A stretch of DNA of 64,000 bases. Source: Pseudomonadota bacterium (lineage in GTDB: Bacteria > Pseudomonadota > Alphaproteobacteria > Micropepsales > Micropepsaceae). This document shows, one piece after another, positions 25,964-36,470 of the stretch. The position numbers were made by a program, and so were the translations under genes. How positions within the stretch are numbered: the first letter of the stretch is position 1; every line of letters begins with the position of its first letter. Below the pieces are notes generated by a model. That model had not been told where the DNA came from and did not search any database. It saw only the letters and a list, made by a program, of their open reading frames with translations. The stretch spans positions 124,001-188,000 of the forward strand of contig JAFEEQ010000013.1 in NCBI GenBank assembly GCA_018241025.1, in the 5' to 3' direction.

Positions 25964-25967
<4 letters not shown>
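25767..25967 (-). CDS. Small glycine-zipper protein between sufB and sufC
   Basis: 66 residues, too short to be named by family. ATG 25967 overlaps the sufB stop by 4 nt and its own stop is 2 nt before the sufC start, so it is a translated member of the operon. After a charged N-terminus ([10 protein letters not shown]) there are two hydrophobic stretches built of Gly-x3-Gly repeats ([21 protein letters not shown] and [19 protein letters not shown]), the pattern of glycine-zipper membrane or oligomerising proteins. No known suf component has this composition. It could be a membrane anchor for the SUF machinery or an unrelated passenger; I cannot assign a function. Confidence 0.75.
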
Positions 25968-27414
<1,447 letters not shown>

Positions 27415-27415
<1 letters not shown>

Positions 27416-28587
27416 CAGGCGCCTCCCGCGGCAAGGGTGAGCTTGCGGCCGAGCAGGTTTTTCAGCGCGGCGAAGAAATCGTTCATCTGGAGCAGACCGA
27501 GGTCGGGGCCGAAGCTGACGCGAAGCGCGCAGCGGGCGAGGCTTTCGGGGACGTCCATCGCCGCCAGCACATGGCTCGGACCGACCTTGCCCGAGGAGCA
27601 GGCCGCGCCGGAGCTGATCTGGAAGCCGTCGAGATCGAGCGCCATCAGCGCGTTCTCGGCCTGAAGCTGCGGGATGGCGAAGCAGCAGACGTTCTTCTGG
27701 CGCAGCTCGTCGGCGGCGAAGATCACGGCGTTGGGCGCGAGGTGCTTGAGTGCGACCTCGAAGTGCTGGCGGATCTCTGTCACGGCATGGACTTCGGTGT
27801 CGAAATTCGCCTGCAGCGCTTTCGCGGCGGCGCCAAAACCCGCGATGCCCGGAACGTTCGGTGTGCCGGCGCGGCGGCCCTTCTCCTGCACGCCGTTGAA
27901 CAGCGCGGCCAGCGGCGCGGCTTCCCGCGCGATGAGCGCGCCGACGCCCTGCGGCCCGCCGATCTTGTGCGCGGCCAGCGACATGTAATCCGCACCCCAG
28001 GCGGAGAACCGGATCGGGCTGTAGCCGCTCGACACCGCATCGACATGAAGAAGTGAATCCGCACCGCCTTCGGCGCGCAGGATCGCGGCGAGGCCGGCAA
28101 TGTCTTCGATCACGCCGGTCTCGTTGTTGGCGAAGAGCAGCGAGGCGAGAACCCGGCCCTTGCCGTTCATCAGGAGGTCGCGGAACTGCTCTGGCTCGAT
28201 GCGACCGTTCTCGTTCACCGGCACGACCGTCAGCTTGAGACCGGGCACCGTTTCGGCCAGCGAACGGGCGACACCGAGTGCGCTGTCATGGGCCGTGGCG
28301 GTGATGAAGAGGCGGGTAATGCGCTCTCCGGTCTCCTGCGCCCCGATCACCGCGCCGCGTAGCGCCAGTGCATTGGCTTCCGAACCGCCACTCACGAAGA
28401 TCACCTCAGCGGGACGGGCACCGGCGAAGGCCGCCACCTGCTCGCGCGCCGCTTCGACCAGCGCGCGCGCCGTGCGGCCGGCGGCGTGGACCGAGGACGG
28501 ATTGCCGGTCACGTCGAGCGCCTTCAGCACGGCGGCTTTGGCTTCCGCGCGTAAAGGCGAAGTGGCGTTGTGGTCGAGATACAGCAT
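27415..28587 (-). CDS. Cysteine desulfurase, IscS/NifS type
   Basis: 390 residues from ATG 28587. It starts with [13 protein letters not shown] and carries the PLP lysine in [14 protein letters not shown] and the catalytic Cys in the flexible loop [15 protein letters not shown], which is the class I (IscS/NifS) form and distinct from the sufS product in the same operon. It should supply persulfide sulfur for Fe-S assembly or for tRNA thiolation and similar routes. It lies between iscR (28-nt gap) and sufB (1-nt overlap), the usual alphaproteobacterial arrangement. Confidence 0.92.
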
Positions 28588-28615
28588 GGCTGGCGATGGC
28601 TGGCGCGATTTCGCT

Positions 28616-29095
28616 TCAGGCGGCTTCGCGCGGTTCGCTGTTGTTTGCTGCCGTCTGGCTGCAGGGCTGGGCCCGGCCAAGCACACGCTTCTCAACCACA
28701 TCGGCAAGCGAAACGCCGGAAAGGAAGACATGAATCTGGCGGCCGAGTTCTTCCCACAGATCATGGGTCACGCAACGCGCGCCCTGTCCGGTGCAGCCCT
28801 TGGCGCTGCCCGGCTTGCAGCGGGTGGCGGCGATCGGCTCGTCGACAGCAACGATGACATCGGAAATTCGGAGTTCCGCGGAGGGGCGGCTCAGGCGATA
28901 GCCGCCGCCAGGGCCACGGACGCTCTTCACGAGGCCGTTGCGGCGCAGCTTGGCGAAAAGCTGCTCAAGGTAGGAGAGCGAAATCTCCTGCCGCTGGGCG
29001 ATATCCGCGAGGGAAACCGGCTTGTTGGCTGCTTCGTGCTGGGCGAGGTCGGCCATCGCCATGACGGCATAGCGGCCCTTGGTGCTGAGGCGCAT
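28616..29095 (-). CDS. iscR: Rrf2 family Fe-S sensing regulator (IscR-like)
   Basis: 159 residues from ATG 29095 with an AAGGAG ribosome-binding site. The winged helix MRLSTKGRYAVMAMADLAQ begins at the N-terminus, and three cysteines (93, 101, 108) followed by His111 match the [2Fe-2S] ligand set of IscR (Cys92/98/104, His107 in E. coli). It heads the suf operon, and a palindrome of the IscR type-1 pattern covers its promoter, so it most likely represses the operon when its cluster is full and releases it under iron or oxidative stress. The C-terminus is unconserved. Confidence 0.9.
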   Translation of the reverse strand: MRLSTKGRYAVMAMADLAQHEAANKPVSLADIAQRQEISLSYLEQLFAKLRRNGLVKSVRGPGGGYRLSRPSAELRISDVIVAVDEPIAATRCKPGSAKGCTGQGARCVTHDLWEELGRQIHVFLSGVSLADVVEKRVLGRAQPCSQTAANNSEPREAA

Positions 29096-29188
29096 GGAAC
29101 TCTCCTTCGGTCGAAGCGCGTTTTGCCTTGCTTTTCGGGGGTCCACCCGGTGTAAGAAGACCGGCCCGCGCTGAGGAATCTCCAAGCG

Positions 29189-29217
29189 GATATAGATTTC
29201 CCGACTATGAGGGTCAA
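29189..29217 (-). promoter_or_regulatory. Promoter of the iscR-suf operon
   Basis: On the minus strand TTGACC (complement of 29212-29217) and TATATC (complement of 29189-29194) are 17 bp apart, a good sigma70-type promoter. The transcript would start near 29182, leaving an untranslated leader of about 85 nt before iscR. Confidence 0.65.
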
Positions 29218-29221
29218 GTAT
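29196..29221. promoter_or_regulatory. IscR-type operator overlapping the suf promoter
   Basis: The minus-strand sequence ATACTTGACCCTCATAGTCGGGAAAT has the half-site layout of the IscR type-1 consensus (ATA-YYTGAC...AGTCRR-TAT) and lies between the -35 and -10 elements. This would allow direct repression by the holo-regulator of its own operon. Assignment is by pattern, not experiment. Confidence 0.55.
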
Positions 29222-29339
29222 TGGCGTGACGCATAGCCGACATACCTGCAATTCTTTGAATTCCCTGTGAATTTCAAGGGCATTGCAGACGGCAAAAGCC
29301 GACGCTTTCTCTGTAGAAACCAGCCCGACCGGACCAGCC

Positions 29340-29996
29340 ATGCCCGATATCATTCTTCCCGGACCTGCCGGGCGTATTGAAGCCCGTTATCAGCGCCAGA
29401 AGGCGCCCGGCGCCCCGATGGCGCTGGTTCTGCACCCGCATCCGCAGTTCGGCGGGACGATGAACAATCCGCTGGTCTACGACCTGTTCCACATGTTCCA
29501 TGGCCTCGGCTGCACGGCCGTGCGGTTCAATTTCCGTGGTGTCGGACGCAGCCAGGGAACCTTCGATTCCGGTGCCGGCGAGCTCTCGGATGCCGCTGCC
29601 GTGCTCGACTGGATGAACACGCTCTATCCCAATCCGTCGAATGTCTGGGTCTGCGGCATTTCCTTCGGCGCCTGGATCGGCATGCAGCTTCTGATGCGCC
29701 GGCCGGAGATCACCGGCTTCGTCTCGATCGCGCCGCCGGCCTCGATGTACGATTTCGCCTTCCTGGCGCCCTGCCCGGCCTCGGGCCTGATCGTCCACGG
29801 AACCCGAGATCAAGTGGTTCCGGAACCCGATGTGCAGAAGCTGGTCGACCGCCTGACCGCCCAGAAGGGCATCAAGATCACCTACGAGAAGATCCAGGAT
29901 GCCAACCACTTCTTCGACAAGAAGGAAGCCGAAGTGGTCGAGACGGTCGAGGCCTATGTCAAGGACATGATGAGCAAGCCGCGCGAGGGCCGCTAA
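29340..29996 (+). CDS. Alpha/beta hydrolase (dienelactone-hydrolase-like)
   Basis: 218 residues from ATG 29340. It belongs to the CocE/NonD-type small hydrolases: HPHPQFGGTMNN near residue 40, nucleophile elbow GISFGAW, Asp in GTRDQVV and His in DANHFFDKK complete a Ser-Asp-His triad. Such proteins are common in alphaproteobacteria as predicted esterases of unknown substrate. No signal peptide. The gene is divergent from iscR and convergent with a small ORF whose stop it overlaps by 4 nt. Confidence 0.85.
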   Translation: MPDIILPGPAGRIEARYQRQKAPGAPMALVLHPHPQFGGTMNNPLVYDLFHMFHGLGCTAVRFNFRGVGRSQGTFDSGAGELSDAAAVLDWMNTLYPNPSNVWVCGISFGAWIGMQLLMRRPEITGFVSIAPPASMYDFAFLAPCPASGLIVHGTRDQVVPEPDVQKLVDRLTAQKGIKITYEKIQDANHFFDKKEAEVVETVEAYVKDMMSKPREGR

Positions 29997-30193
29997 CGCA
30001 GGCCCGCGCTGCGCATCGTGATGTCGATCGTGGCCGCGGCGTCGTGATGGCCGGCAAGATGTTCGCTGTCGATCAGGCTCTTGAGTTCCCGCGTCAACTG
30101 GGTCTTCGGCGCGCCCATATCGACCATCACGTCAAGCACCACGCGCATCATGCCGCTGAGCGCGCTTTCATACTCGTTCATCGGGTGGCTCAT
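29993..30193 (-). CDS. Small hypothetical protein
   Basis: 66 residues from ATG 30193, family not recognised. The sequence is mostly helical (YESALSGMMRVVLDVMVDMG, then RELKSLIDSEHLAGHHDAAATIDITMRSAGL) with no membrane segment. An in-frame extension upstream (to 30262) looks unconvincing. Its stop overlaps the hydrolase stop on the opposite strand. Codon use fits the neighbours, but there is no other support. Confidence 0.45.
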   Translation of the reverse strand: MSHPMNEYESALSGMMRVVLDVMVDMGAPKTQLTRELKSLIDSEHLAGHHDAAATIDITMRSAGLR

Positions 30194-30297
30194 CGCCGGA
30201 ACTCCCTTCGCCCAATGCCGCCATTGTCGCGCGCAGGTTTGAGCAAAGCGTAAGAACGGCATCGCGCATTTTAGTATTGGTCTATGCGGGTTCCCGT

Positions 30298-31404
30298 TTA
30301 CCGGCGATGGAATTTGCCGCCGGTCATGGGCTCCCGAACGCCTGTCGTCGTCGGCAGCGAGAGCGGAAGCCCCTTCACCGAGCGCGCCGCAAGGTAGGCG
30401 AAGGCCTCCGCCTCGATGAAATCGCCGTTCCAGCCGGCATCCTCCGCCTTCAACACCGGTGCGTTCACCCGCGCGCGCAACGCATCCATCATGGTCCGAT
30501 TGTGGCGCCCACCGCCGCAGACGATCCAGGTGTTCGGCATCTCCGGGAAGTGCTCGCGCGCTTTGGCGATGGCGGCGGCCGAGAAAGCCGTCAGCGTTGC
30601 CGCGCCGTCGGCCGGGGGCAGGCCCTCGACCTTCCTGGCATCGAAATCGAGCCGGTCGAGCGATTTGGGCGGCACGACGGAAAAGAAGGGATGATCGAGC
30701 ATGGCGGCGAGAATGTCGTCGTTCACCATTCCGGCGCGCGCGAAATCGCCGTTCTCATCGACAGGCTTGCCGGAATGCCGATGCATCCAGTCGTCTATCG
30801 GCGCGTTGCCCGGCCCGGTGTCGAAGGCCAGCACGAGATCGTTCGAGATAAACGTCACATTCGAAACGCCGCCGATGTTCACCAGCACCACCGGGAGATC
30901 GTAGTCCTGCGCCTTGCGGATCAGGGCAGCGTGATAGAGCGGCACAAGCGGGGCGCCCTGCCCGCCCGCTTTCACGTCCGCCGAGCGGAAATCGTTGACC
31001 ACGTCGATACCCGTGAGACGGGCCAGCAAGGCGCCGTCGCCGATCTGCCAGGTCCAACGCTGTTGCGGCCGATGCAGGATTGTCTGGCCGTGGAAACCCA
31101 CCAACGCGACATCGCCCGCCGACAATCCGGCTTTTGCGAGCAACGCTTTCACCGCATCGGCATGGACCTCGGTCAGGACGCGCTCGGCATCGCGGATCGA
31201 ATAGGGCACGGGCGCGCCGGCGGCGACCGTCTGGGCGTCGTCCAGCGCCTTGCGCAACAGGGACCGCATGGACGGATCATAGGGAAGACCGAGCGCCGGT
31301 CCGGGCCGGGCGACGTTTTCGCCGTCGGTTTCGACCAGCGCGGCATCGACGCCGTCGAGCGATGTGCCGCTCATGAGACCTATGATTTTCTGTACGTCTG
31401 CCAT
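30298..31404 (-). CDS. anmK: Anhydro-N-acetylmuramic acid kinase
   Basis: 368 residues. The start MADVQKIIGLMSGTSLDGVDAAL is the AnmK signature with the phosphate-binding loop; GFHGQTILHRP, FDTGPGNAPIDDW and CGGGRHNRTMMDAL follow in the family order. The enzyme opens and phosphorylates 1,6-anhydro-MurNAc to MurNAc-6-phosphate, recycling cell-wall fragments. ATG 31404, divergent from tyrS with only 66 nt between the starts, so the promoters must lie back to back. Two later cell-wall enzymes (amiC, PBP1A) are encoded in this window but not in this operon. Confidence 0.93.
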   Translation of the reverse strand: MADVQKIIGLMSGTSLDGVDAALVETDGENVARPGPALGLPYDPSMRSLLRKALDDAQTVAAGAPVPYSIRDAERVLTEVHADAVKALLAKAGLSAGDVALVGFHGQTILHRPQQRWTWQIGDGALLARLTGIDVVNDFRSADVKAGGQGAPLVPLYHAALIRKAQDYDLPVVLVNIGGVSNVTFISNDLVLAFDTGPGNAPIDDWMHRHSGKPVDENGDFARAGMVNDDILAAMLDHPFFSVVPPKSLDRLDFDARKVEGLPPADGAATLTAFSAAAIAKAREHFPEMPNTWIVCGGGRHNRTMMDALRARVNAPVLKAEDAGWNGDFIEAEAFAYLAARSVKGLPLSLPTTTGVREPMTGGKFHRR

Positions 31405-31470
31405 TGTGTTACACACCCTGCCCCCGCGATGGGGAGCGTATAGACCTAACCCTGAAACCGAGTAACTCCA

Positions 31471-32745
31471 ATGTCTGCCGTGCCGCCGTTCCGCTCCGAA
31501 TTCCTCCGCACCTTCGTGGAGCGCGGCGCCTATTATGCGAGCTCGGAGCCTTGGGAAGAGCTCGACAACCTGTTCGCGACCGAGCGGGTGACGGCTTACA
31601 TCGGCTTCGACTGCACCGCCAAGTCGATGCATATCGGCAACCTGGTCCAGTTGATGACGCTTCGCCGGCTGCAGCAGGCAGGGCACCGTCCGATCCTGCT
31701 GATGGGTGGCGGCACGACCAAAGCCGGCGATCCCTCGGGCAAGGACGAGACCCGTCTGATCCTGACTCCCGAGCAGATCGAGGCGAACAAGCAGAGCATG
31801 CTGTCCGGCGTGCGCCACCTGCTGAAATTCGGCGACGGTCCGACCGACGCCATCATGGTCGACAATGCCGAATGGCTCGACAAGCTGGAATATATCCCCT
31901 TCCTGCGCGAAGTCGGACGGCACTTCTCGGTCAACCGCATGCTGACCATGGACAGCGTGCGCATCCGACTCGAACGCGAGCAACCGTTGAGCTTCCTCGA
32001 GTTCAACTATTCGATCATGCAAGCTTATGACTATGTCGAGCTGCACAAGCGCTATGGCTGCCGTCTGCAGTCCTGCGGCTCGGATCAATGGGGCAATGTC
32101 GTCTCGGGCATCGAACTTGGCCGCCGCATGGGCCTGCCGCAGCTCTTTGCGCTTTCGACGCCGCTGATCACGACGGCCTCCGGCGCCAAGATGGGAAAGA
32201 CGGCGGAAGGCGCGGTCTGGCTCAACAAGGAGATGAAGAGCGTCTACGACTACTGGCAGTTCTGGCGGAACACCGAGGACGGCGATGTCGGCCGTTTCCT
32301 CAGGCTCTTCACCGACATGCCGGGGGACGAGATCGCACGGCTCGAAGCGCTGAAGGGCGCGGAGCTGAACGAGGCGAAGAAAATCCTCGCCACCGAGGCG
32401 ACGGCGGTTCTGCATGGACGTGTCGCGGCGGAAGAAGCGGCTGAGACCGCGCGACGCACCTTCGAGGAAGGCCAGGCATCCAGCGAGCTTCCGACAAAAT
32501 TGATCGATCGTGGGCCGAATGAAGAGTGGAAAATCGGAAGATCTAACACCGCTTTCATTGTGGCATCAGGTATTGCCAAGTCGAACAGCGAAGCCGGGCG
32601 AAAGATCAAGGAAGGCATTTCCATCAATGGCCAACGCGTCTCCGATCCTTGGGAAATAGTTCGATGGGATAGCGCCGATCCGAACACCGGCGGATTTCTG
32701 GTCGAATATGGCAAGAAAACAAAGGTCTGGGTGAAGCCGCGTTAG
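31471..32745 (+). CDS. tyrS: Tyrosyl-tRNA synthetase
   Basis: 424 residues, class I aminoacyl-tRNA synthetase that charges tRNA(Tyr). The HIGH motif is HIGN (in SMHIGNLVQL), the tyrosine-binding YIGFDCTAKS and QAYDYVEL segments and the KMSKS-equivalent KMGKTAEGAV are in place; KMGKT is the usual alphaproteobacterial form. A C-terminal S4-like domain (SEAGRKIKEGISINGQRVSDP) binds tRNA. Starts with ATG at 31471. A large palindromic repeat follows the stop. Confidence 0.95.
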   Translation: MSAVPPFRSEFLRTFVERGAYYASSEPWEELDNLFATERVTAYIGFDCTAKSMHIGNLVQLMTLRRLQQAGHRPILLMGGGTTKAGDPSGKDETRLILTPEQIEANKQSMLSGVRHLLKFGDGPTDAIMVDNAEWLDKLEYIPFLREVGRHFSVNRMLTMDSVRIRLEREQPLSFLEFNYSIMQAYDYVELHKRYGCRLQSCGSDQWGNVVSGIELGRRMGLPQLFALSTPLITTASGAKMGKTAEGAVWLNKEMKSVYDYWQFWRNTEDGDVGRFLRLFTDMPGDEIARLEALKGAELNEAKKILATEATAVLHGRVAAEEAAETARRTFEEGQASSELPTKLIDRGPNEEWKIGRSNTAFIVASGIAKSNSEAGRKIKEGISINGQRVSDPWEIVRWDSADPNTGGFLVEYGKKTKVWVKPR

Positions 32746-32767
32746 TCCCTTCGATTTAGTAATATAA

Positions 32768-32894
32768 CTGTCATCCCCGGCTGAACGCAGCGAAGCGGAG
32801 TGAGGGGAAGGGGACCCAGGTGGGAAACGCCGTCGCGGTGACAACCACCTGGGTCCCCTTCCCTCGCCGCCACGCGGCTCGCCGGGGATGACAG
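32768..32894. repeat. 127-bp intergenic palindromic repeat
   Basis: CTGTCATCCCCGGC (32768-32781) and GCCGGGGATGACAG (32881-32894) are perfect 14-bp inverted ends. Inside, GGGAAGGGGACCCAGGTGG (32805-32823) pairs with its complement at 32845-32863. The unit sits between the convergent ends of tyrS and the DUF3971 gene. It looks like the CTGTCATCCCCGGC family of dispersed palindromic elements common in alphaproteobacteria, and could serve as a bidirectional terminator. Confidence 0.8.
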
Positions 32895-32900
32895 ATATGT

Positions 32901-35900
32901 TCAAGGCTTCTGCGCCGATGGCGCAGGCTTTGGCGGATTGTTCGACGGCGCGCTTGCTGCGTCCGGCATCTTGCCTTCGAAAATCCGGCGGAAGATGCCC
33001 GGCGTGATGATCGAGAGCGGGTTCACGCTGACTTTGGGTTCGTCGGCGTCGCCGCTGGCTTCATAGGTCATTCCGATGATGCCTTCGCCCGGCTTCGACA
33101 CCAGAAGGTCGCCGACCACCGGAAGGACGCCGAGGACACTGTTGATGCCGAACAGCGGCACCAGCGTGCCCTTGATCGCGACGAGATTCTTCGGACGGTC
33201 GATATAGCCCTCGGCGCTTACGCCGATTGCCGGTCCGGTGGCGCGCGCATCGTGAATCGAGAGCACGCCGTTCCGAGCGCTGAAAGGCACCTTGAGCCTG
33301 TCGACCTCGATGCCACTGCCTTCGAGCAGATTGCCGAACCCGATGAGCGAGCCGGCGCTGAAGAGGCGAGCCAGGAACGGCTGATCGAGCAGCCTGAAAT
33401 CGCGCAGCTCCGCGGTGCCTTCGTAGTCGTTGGGCGCGTCGGCAGCGGGATTCGTCGCCGATCCATGCAGGACGGCGTGGAGGGCAAGCTTGCCGCCCTT
33501 CATGCTGGTGAAGCCGAACAGCCCCTTCGCGAGCGTTCCCATGTCACCGGTCGACAGCGTCAGGGCGCGATCGCCGTTCGACGGCGCAATATTGCCGGTG
33601 AGCATGCCGCCATGCGGCAGCTTCGCACTCAGCGCAAGGCTCGCGGGGCGATCGGCGATGCCCGACACATCGAGTGCAAAAGACGAAAGGGCAATCGCAT
33701 TGCGCAGCATCACACGGTCGAGCTTGGCGTCGATGTGAAACGGCGTAGTGAATGTGTTGTCGGCATGGCCTCCGGACGGGCCGGAGGAGCTGCTGCTGCC
33801 GCGCCGCGCGAACTGGCTTCCATCCAGGGACCGGCCGCGAATGTTGATGTCCACGCCCGTTGCACCGCGAGTCATGTGAAAGGCGAAATCGTTCGCCATG
33901 CCGGAACGCACATTGGGAACGTCGATCACCGAAAGCGAACCTGCATCGTCGAAGGTCAGCGCCACGGTGGCCTGCAGATTTGGGCCGGAGATCGACATGT
34001 TTTCGGTCTGAATCTTCGTGCCCGGACCGAAGGTCGCGACCGCATGGGCGGTCGCGGCAAAGCCCGCAGGTTTCGAAATTCCGACCAGATCGACGCCGAG
34101 TGTCGCCTGTGTCAGGTCGAGGTTCATGTCCGCCGTCTTCAGTTGGCCACGATGACCGCTGAGCGTTGCGGTGACGCCGACGGGTCCCTTGAGAAAATCG
34201 CTGAGATCGATGCCAAGCATCGCGCGGCCGGCCTGATCGATCGGCCCCTTCACCGACACTTTGGTGGTTACGGGGTTCGAGGTCCGAAAAACTTCGACCC
34301 AGTCCACATTGACGCGCGAAGTCGCAAGCCCAACGGCGCCGCTGGCATGCAGGTGCGTGTTGTCGACCTCGAAATTCATGGTGCCGTCGGCAAGCCGCGT
34401 TCGACTGCCGAGGGAGATACCGAACCCGGTGACGGCCGCCTTGACCGAAATGACGATTTCGTCGACGCGGACGTCGCGCTTCATCGGCAGCCGGATGTCG
34501 AGGTCGACCGTCGCCTGCCCGGTCGTCGTCGCCGGATCGATGCCGAAGCGCTTCGCGTAGCCCAGGGGTTTCATGTCGGTAAGTCGCAAGACGTCCCCGA
34601 CAGAGCCCTGAACCCTTGCCGTGAACAAGCCCGGGAGCTGGCTGAGATCCGGTATCTCCGCCTTGCCGCCGGAAACGGCGAGCGGACCAACGCGGGCCCG
34701 ATCGACCAGCGCGGCGAAGGAGTTGCCCGTGAGCTTTGCGCTGCCGAAAGCCTGGGTCATGTGGGTCAGGCCGTGGACGTAGTTGATCTCAGCGTTGGAG
34801 ATCGGAAACGTCATCGACACGGCCTCTTCGGGCAGTGCCGGCAAGTCCATCGCACCGGCGGGCAAATGCGTTTCGTACTGTATCGGGCCGAGCGTTCCGG
34901 AGAAGACATTCGCATCGATCCATTCGCGCGCGCCCTCGCCCAGGTCCAGCGGCCAGTAGTGCAAGAGATCGCGAACGGCGATCGGCTCGATGCGGCCCTT
35001 GAGTTCGAGCGCGGGCGACTTGTTGTCGACCAGCGTGATCGTTCCCGACGTCGCTAGCGCGAGCGATCCTCCCGAGGTCTGGAGCTTTTCGATCAGGATG
35101 TCGTGCGTCGCTGGAACGTAGCCGCCCTTGAAGGTGACCAGGGGAATGAAGACCGGCTGCGAGAAGGTCCCCGGAACGGCGAGCGCCGTCTTGTCAGCCG
35201 TCAGATCGATATCGAGGCGCCCGACGTCTCCCGATGGGCCGGACACCAGCGTCATCCCGCCGACGACATGCGCCTCGGCCTGATCGGAATCGAGCGAGGC
35301 ATCGTCGAGAAAGATGCGCGCCTTGTCGCGATCGTAGCGACCCGACACGTGCATCGAGCGAACCTTCAACGGATGCGCGATGCCGATCAGAACGGCCGTG
35401 CCGCGGGCATCGGCACTGAAGCCCGCGCGAAGGAGATGCGAGCCCTCGATTGCGAAGGTCGACGAGAAGTCCGCCGTCATCGCGACACTTTCGAGGAAAT
35501 GAAACATCTTCGCGTTGCGGCCGAGGGCGGCGATCTCGAGACCCTTGACGCTGAGCGTGCCGGTAACAGGCGCCTTGCCCGGCGGCAGAGTCATTTCGCC
35601 GGTGATGTGCGCCGCCCTTCCCGAGATTTCGACATCTGCATTCAGCGAAGCGACGAGATCATGGCCGGAGTTCGAGATGCGAACTTCCGCTTTCGGCGAA
35701 ACCAGGAACAGACCGGTTGCCTCGTCCATGAACGCGAGACGTGCGTCGCGGATGGCAAAGGCCTCCAGCGAGGTCGCGCCGGAGCTGTTCTTGTTGATGG
35801 CATCCGTAATGCGGCTGATGATGTCGCGCTGGGTGTCGTCATGCTCGACACCGAGGCGCAGCGTGCCGTCGACATTGCGCACCATGGTGAGCTGAACGCC

Positions 35901-36347
35901 GACCAGCGTGATGCGATTGACGACGATCTTGCCCTGGATGAAAGGCTGCGCCGCCAGATCGATGTCCATCTGCGGCGCCTGGGCGACGATGCGGCCCTTT
36001 GAATCGAACACCCGCGCGCCGAGCACAACGAGATTGACCCGCCCGCGGGAGCGCGACCATTCGACGGCCGCCTGATCGTATTTGACCGTTATGCCGGGAA
36101 GCGCCTTGTCGAGCGCATCGGAGATCTGACCCGAAAGCGGGCCGAGCGAAATCGGGCCGACGAGGAGACGAAGGCCGGCGCCGATCACAAAGAACAGAAT
36201 GGCAATGCCGAAAGCCGCGCCGACCAGCGCTGTCCGGCTGATATGGTGCGACTTGACGTAGCGGCCGAAATACGACGCGTTCCACGCTTCCGAGAGGCTC
36301 ATTCGGGCCCGTGCGCTAGCGTGGCGATCGTCGAGGTCTTGGGGCAC
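32901..36347 (-). CDS. AsmA-like / DUF3971 (YhdP-type) envelope protein
   Basis: 1148 residues. One transmembrane segment (about 40-62, TALVGAAFGIAILFFVIGAGL) anchors it in the inner membrane, with the rest in the periplasm. The long beta-rich body with repeated KVRSMHVSGRYDRDKARIFLDD-like strands, the LHYWPLDLGEGAREWIDANVF motif (the RxWIxxN type signature of DUF3971) and the LVPLFGINSVLGVLPVVGDLL end (AsmA C-terminal family) place it with YhdP/TamB-like proteins, thought to bridge the envelope for phospholipid transport. Start GTG 36347; ATG 36302 is an alternative and neither has a clear ribosome-binding site. Proline-rich C-terminal tail. Confidence 0.85.
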   Translation of the reverse strand: MPQDLDDRHASARARMSLSEAWNASYFGRYVKSHHISRTALVGAAFGIAILFFVIGAGLRLLVGPISLGPLSGQISDALDKALPGITVKYDQAAVEWSRSRGRVNLVVLGARVFDSKGRIVAQAPQMDIDLAAQPFIQGKIVVNRITLVGVQLTMVRNVDGTLRLGVEHDDTQRDIISRITDAINKNSSGATSLEAFAIRDARLAFMDEATGLFLVSPKAEVRISNSGHDLVASLNADVEISGRAAHITGEMTLPPGKAPVTGTLSVKGLEIAALGRNAKMFHFLESVAMTADFSSTFAIEGSHLLRAGFSADARGTAVLIGIAHPLKVRSMHVSGRYDRDKARIFLDDASLDSDQAEAHVVGGMTLVSGPSGDVGRLDIDLTADKTALAVPGTFSQPVFIPLVTFKGGYVPATHDILIEKLQTSGGSLALATSGTITLVDNKSPALELKGRIEPIAVRDLLHYWPLDLGEGAREWIDANVFSGTLGPIQYETHLPAGAMDLPALPEEAVSMTFPISNAEINYVHGLTHMTQAFGSAKLTGNSFAALVDRARVGPLAVSGGKAEIPDLSQLPGLFTARVQGSVGDVLRLTDMKPLGYAKRFGIDPATTTGQATVDLDIRLPMKRDVRVDEIVISVKAAVTGFGISLGSRTRLADGTMNFEVDNTHLHASGAVGLATSRVNVDWVEVFRTSNPVTTKVSVKGPIDQAGRAMLGIDLSDFLKGPVGVTATLSGHRGQLKTADMNLDLTQATLGVDLVGISKPAGFAATAHAVATFGPGTKIQTENMSISGPNLQATVALTFDDAGSLSVIDVPNVRSGMANDFAFHMTRGATGVDINIRGRSLDGSQFARRGSSSSSGPSGGHADNTFTTPFHIDAKLDRVMLRNAIALSSFALDVSGIADRPASLALSAKLPHGGMLTGNIAPSNGDRALTLSTGDMGTLAKGLFGFTSMKGGKLALHAVLHGSATNPAADAPNDYEGTAELRDFRLLDQPFLARLFSAGSLIGFGNLLEGSGIEVDRLKVPFSARNGVLSIHDARATGPAIGVSAEGYIDRPKNLVAIKGTLVPLFGINSVLGVLPVVGDLLVSKPGEGIIGMTYEASGDADEPKVSVNPLSIITPGIFRRIFEGKMPDAASAPSNNPPKPAPSAQKP

Positions 36348-36470
36348 GGATCTTAATCTCTAACCCCCGAAAACTGCGGACAAATCGGGGGCCAATCTTG
36401 GCCCCGCCCCCCGGATCGGTTATCAGCTTATGGACCATAGTTAAGTCCCCGGTAAACGCCCAAACGCGCG

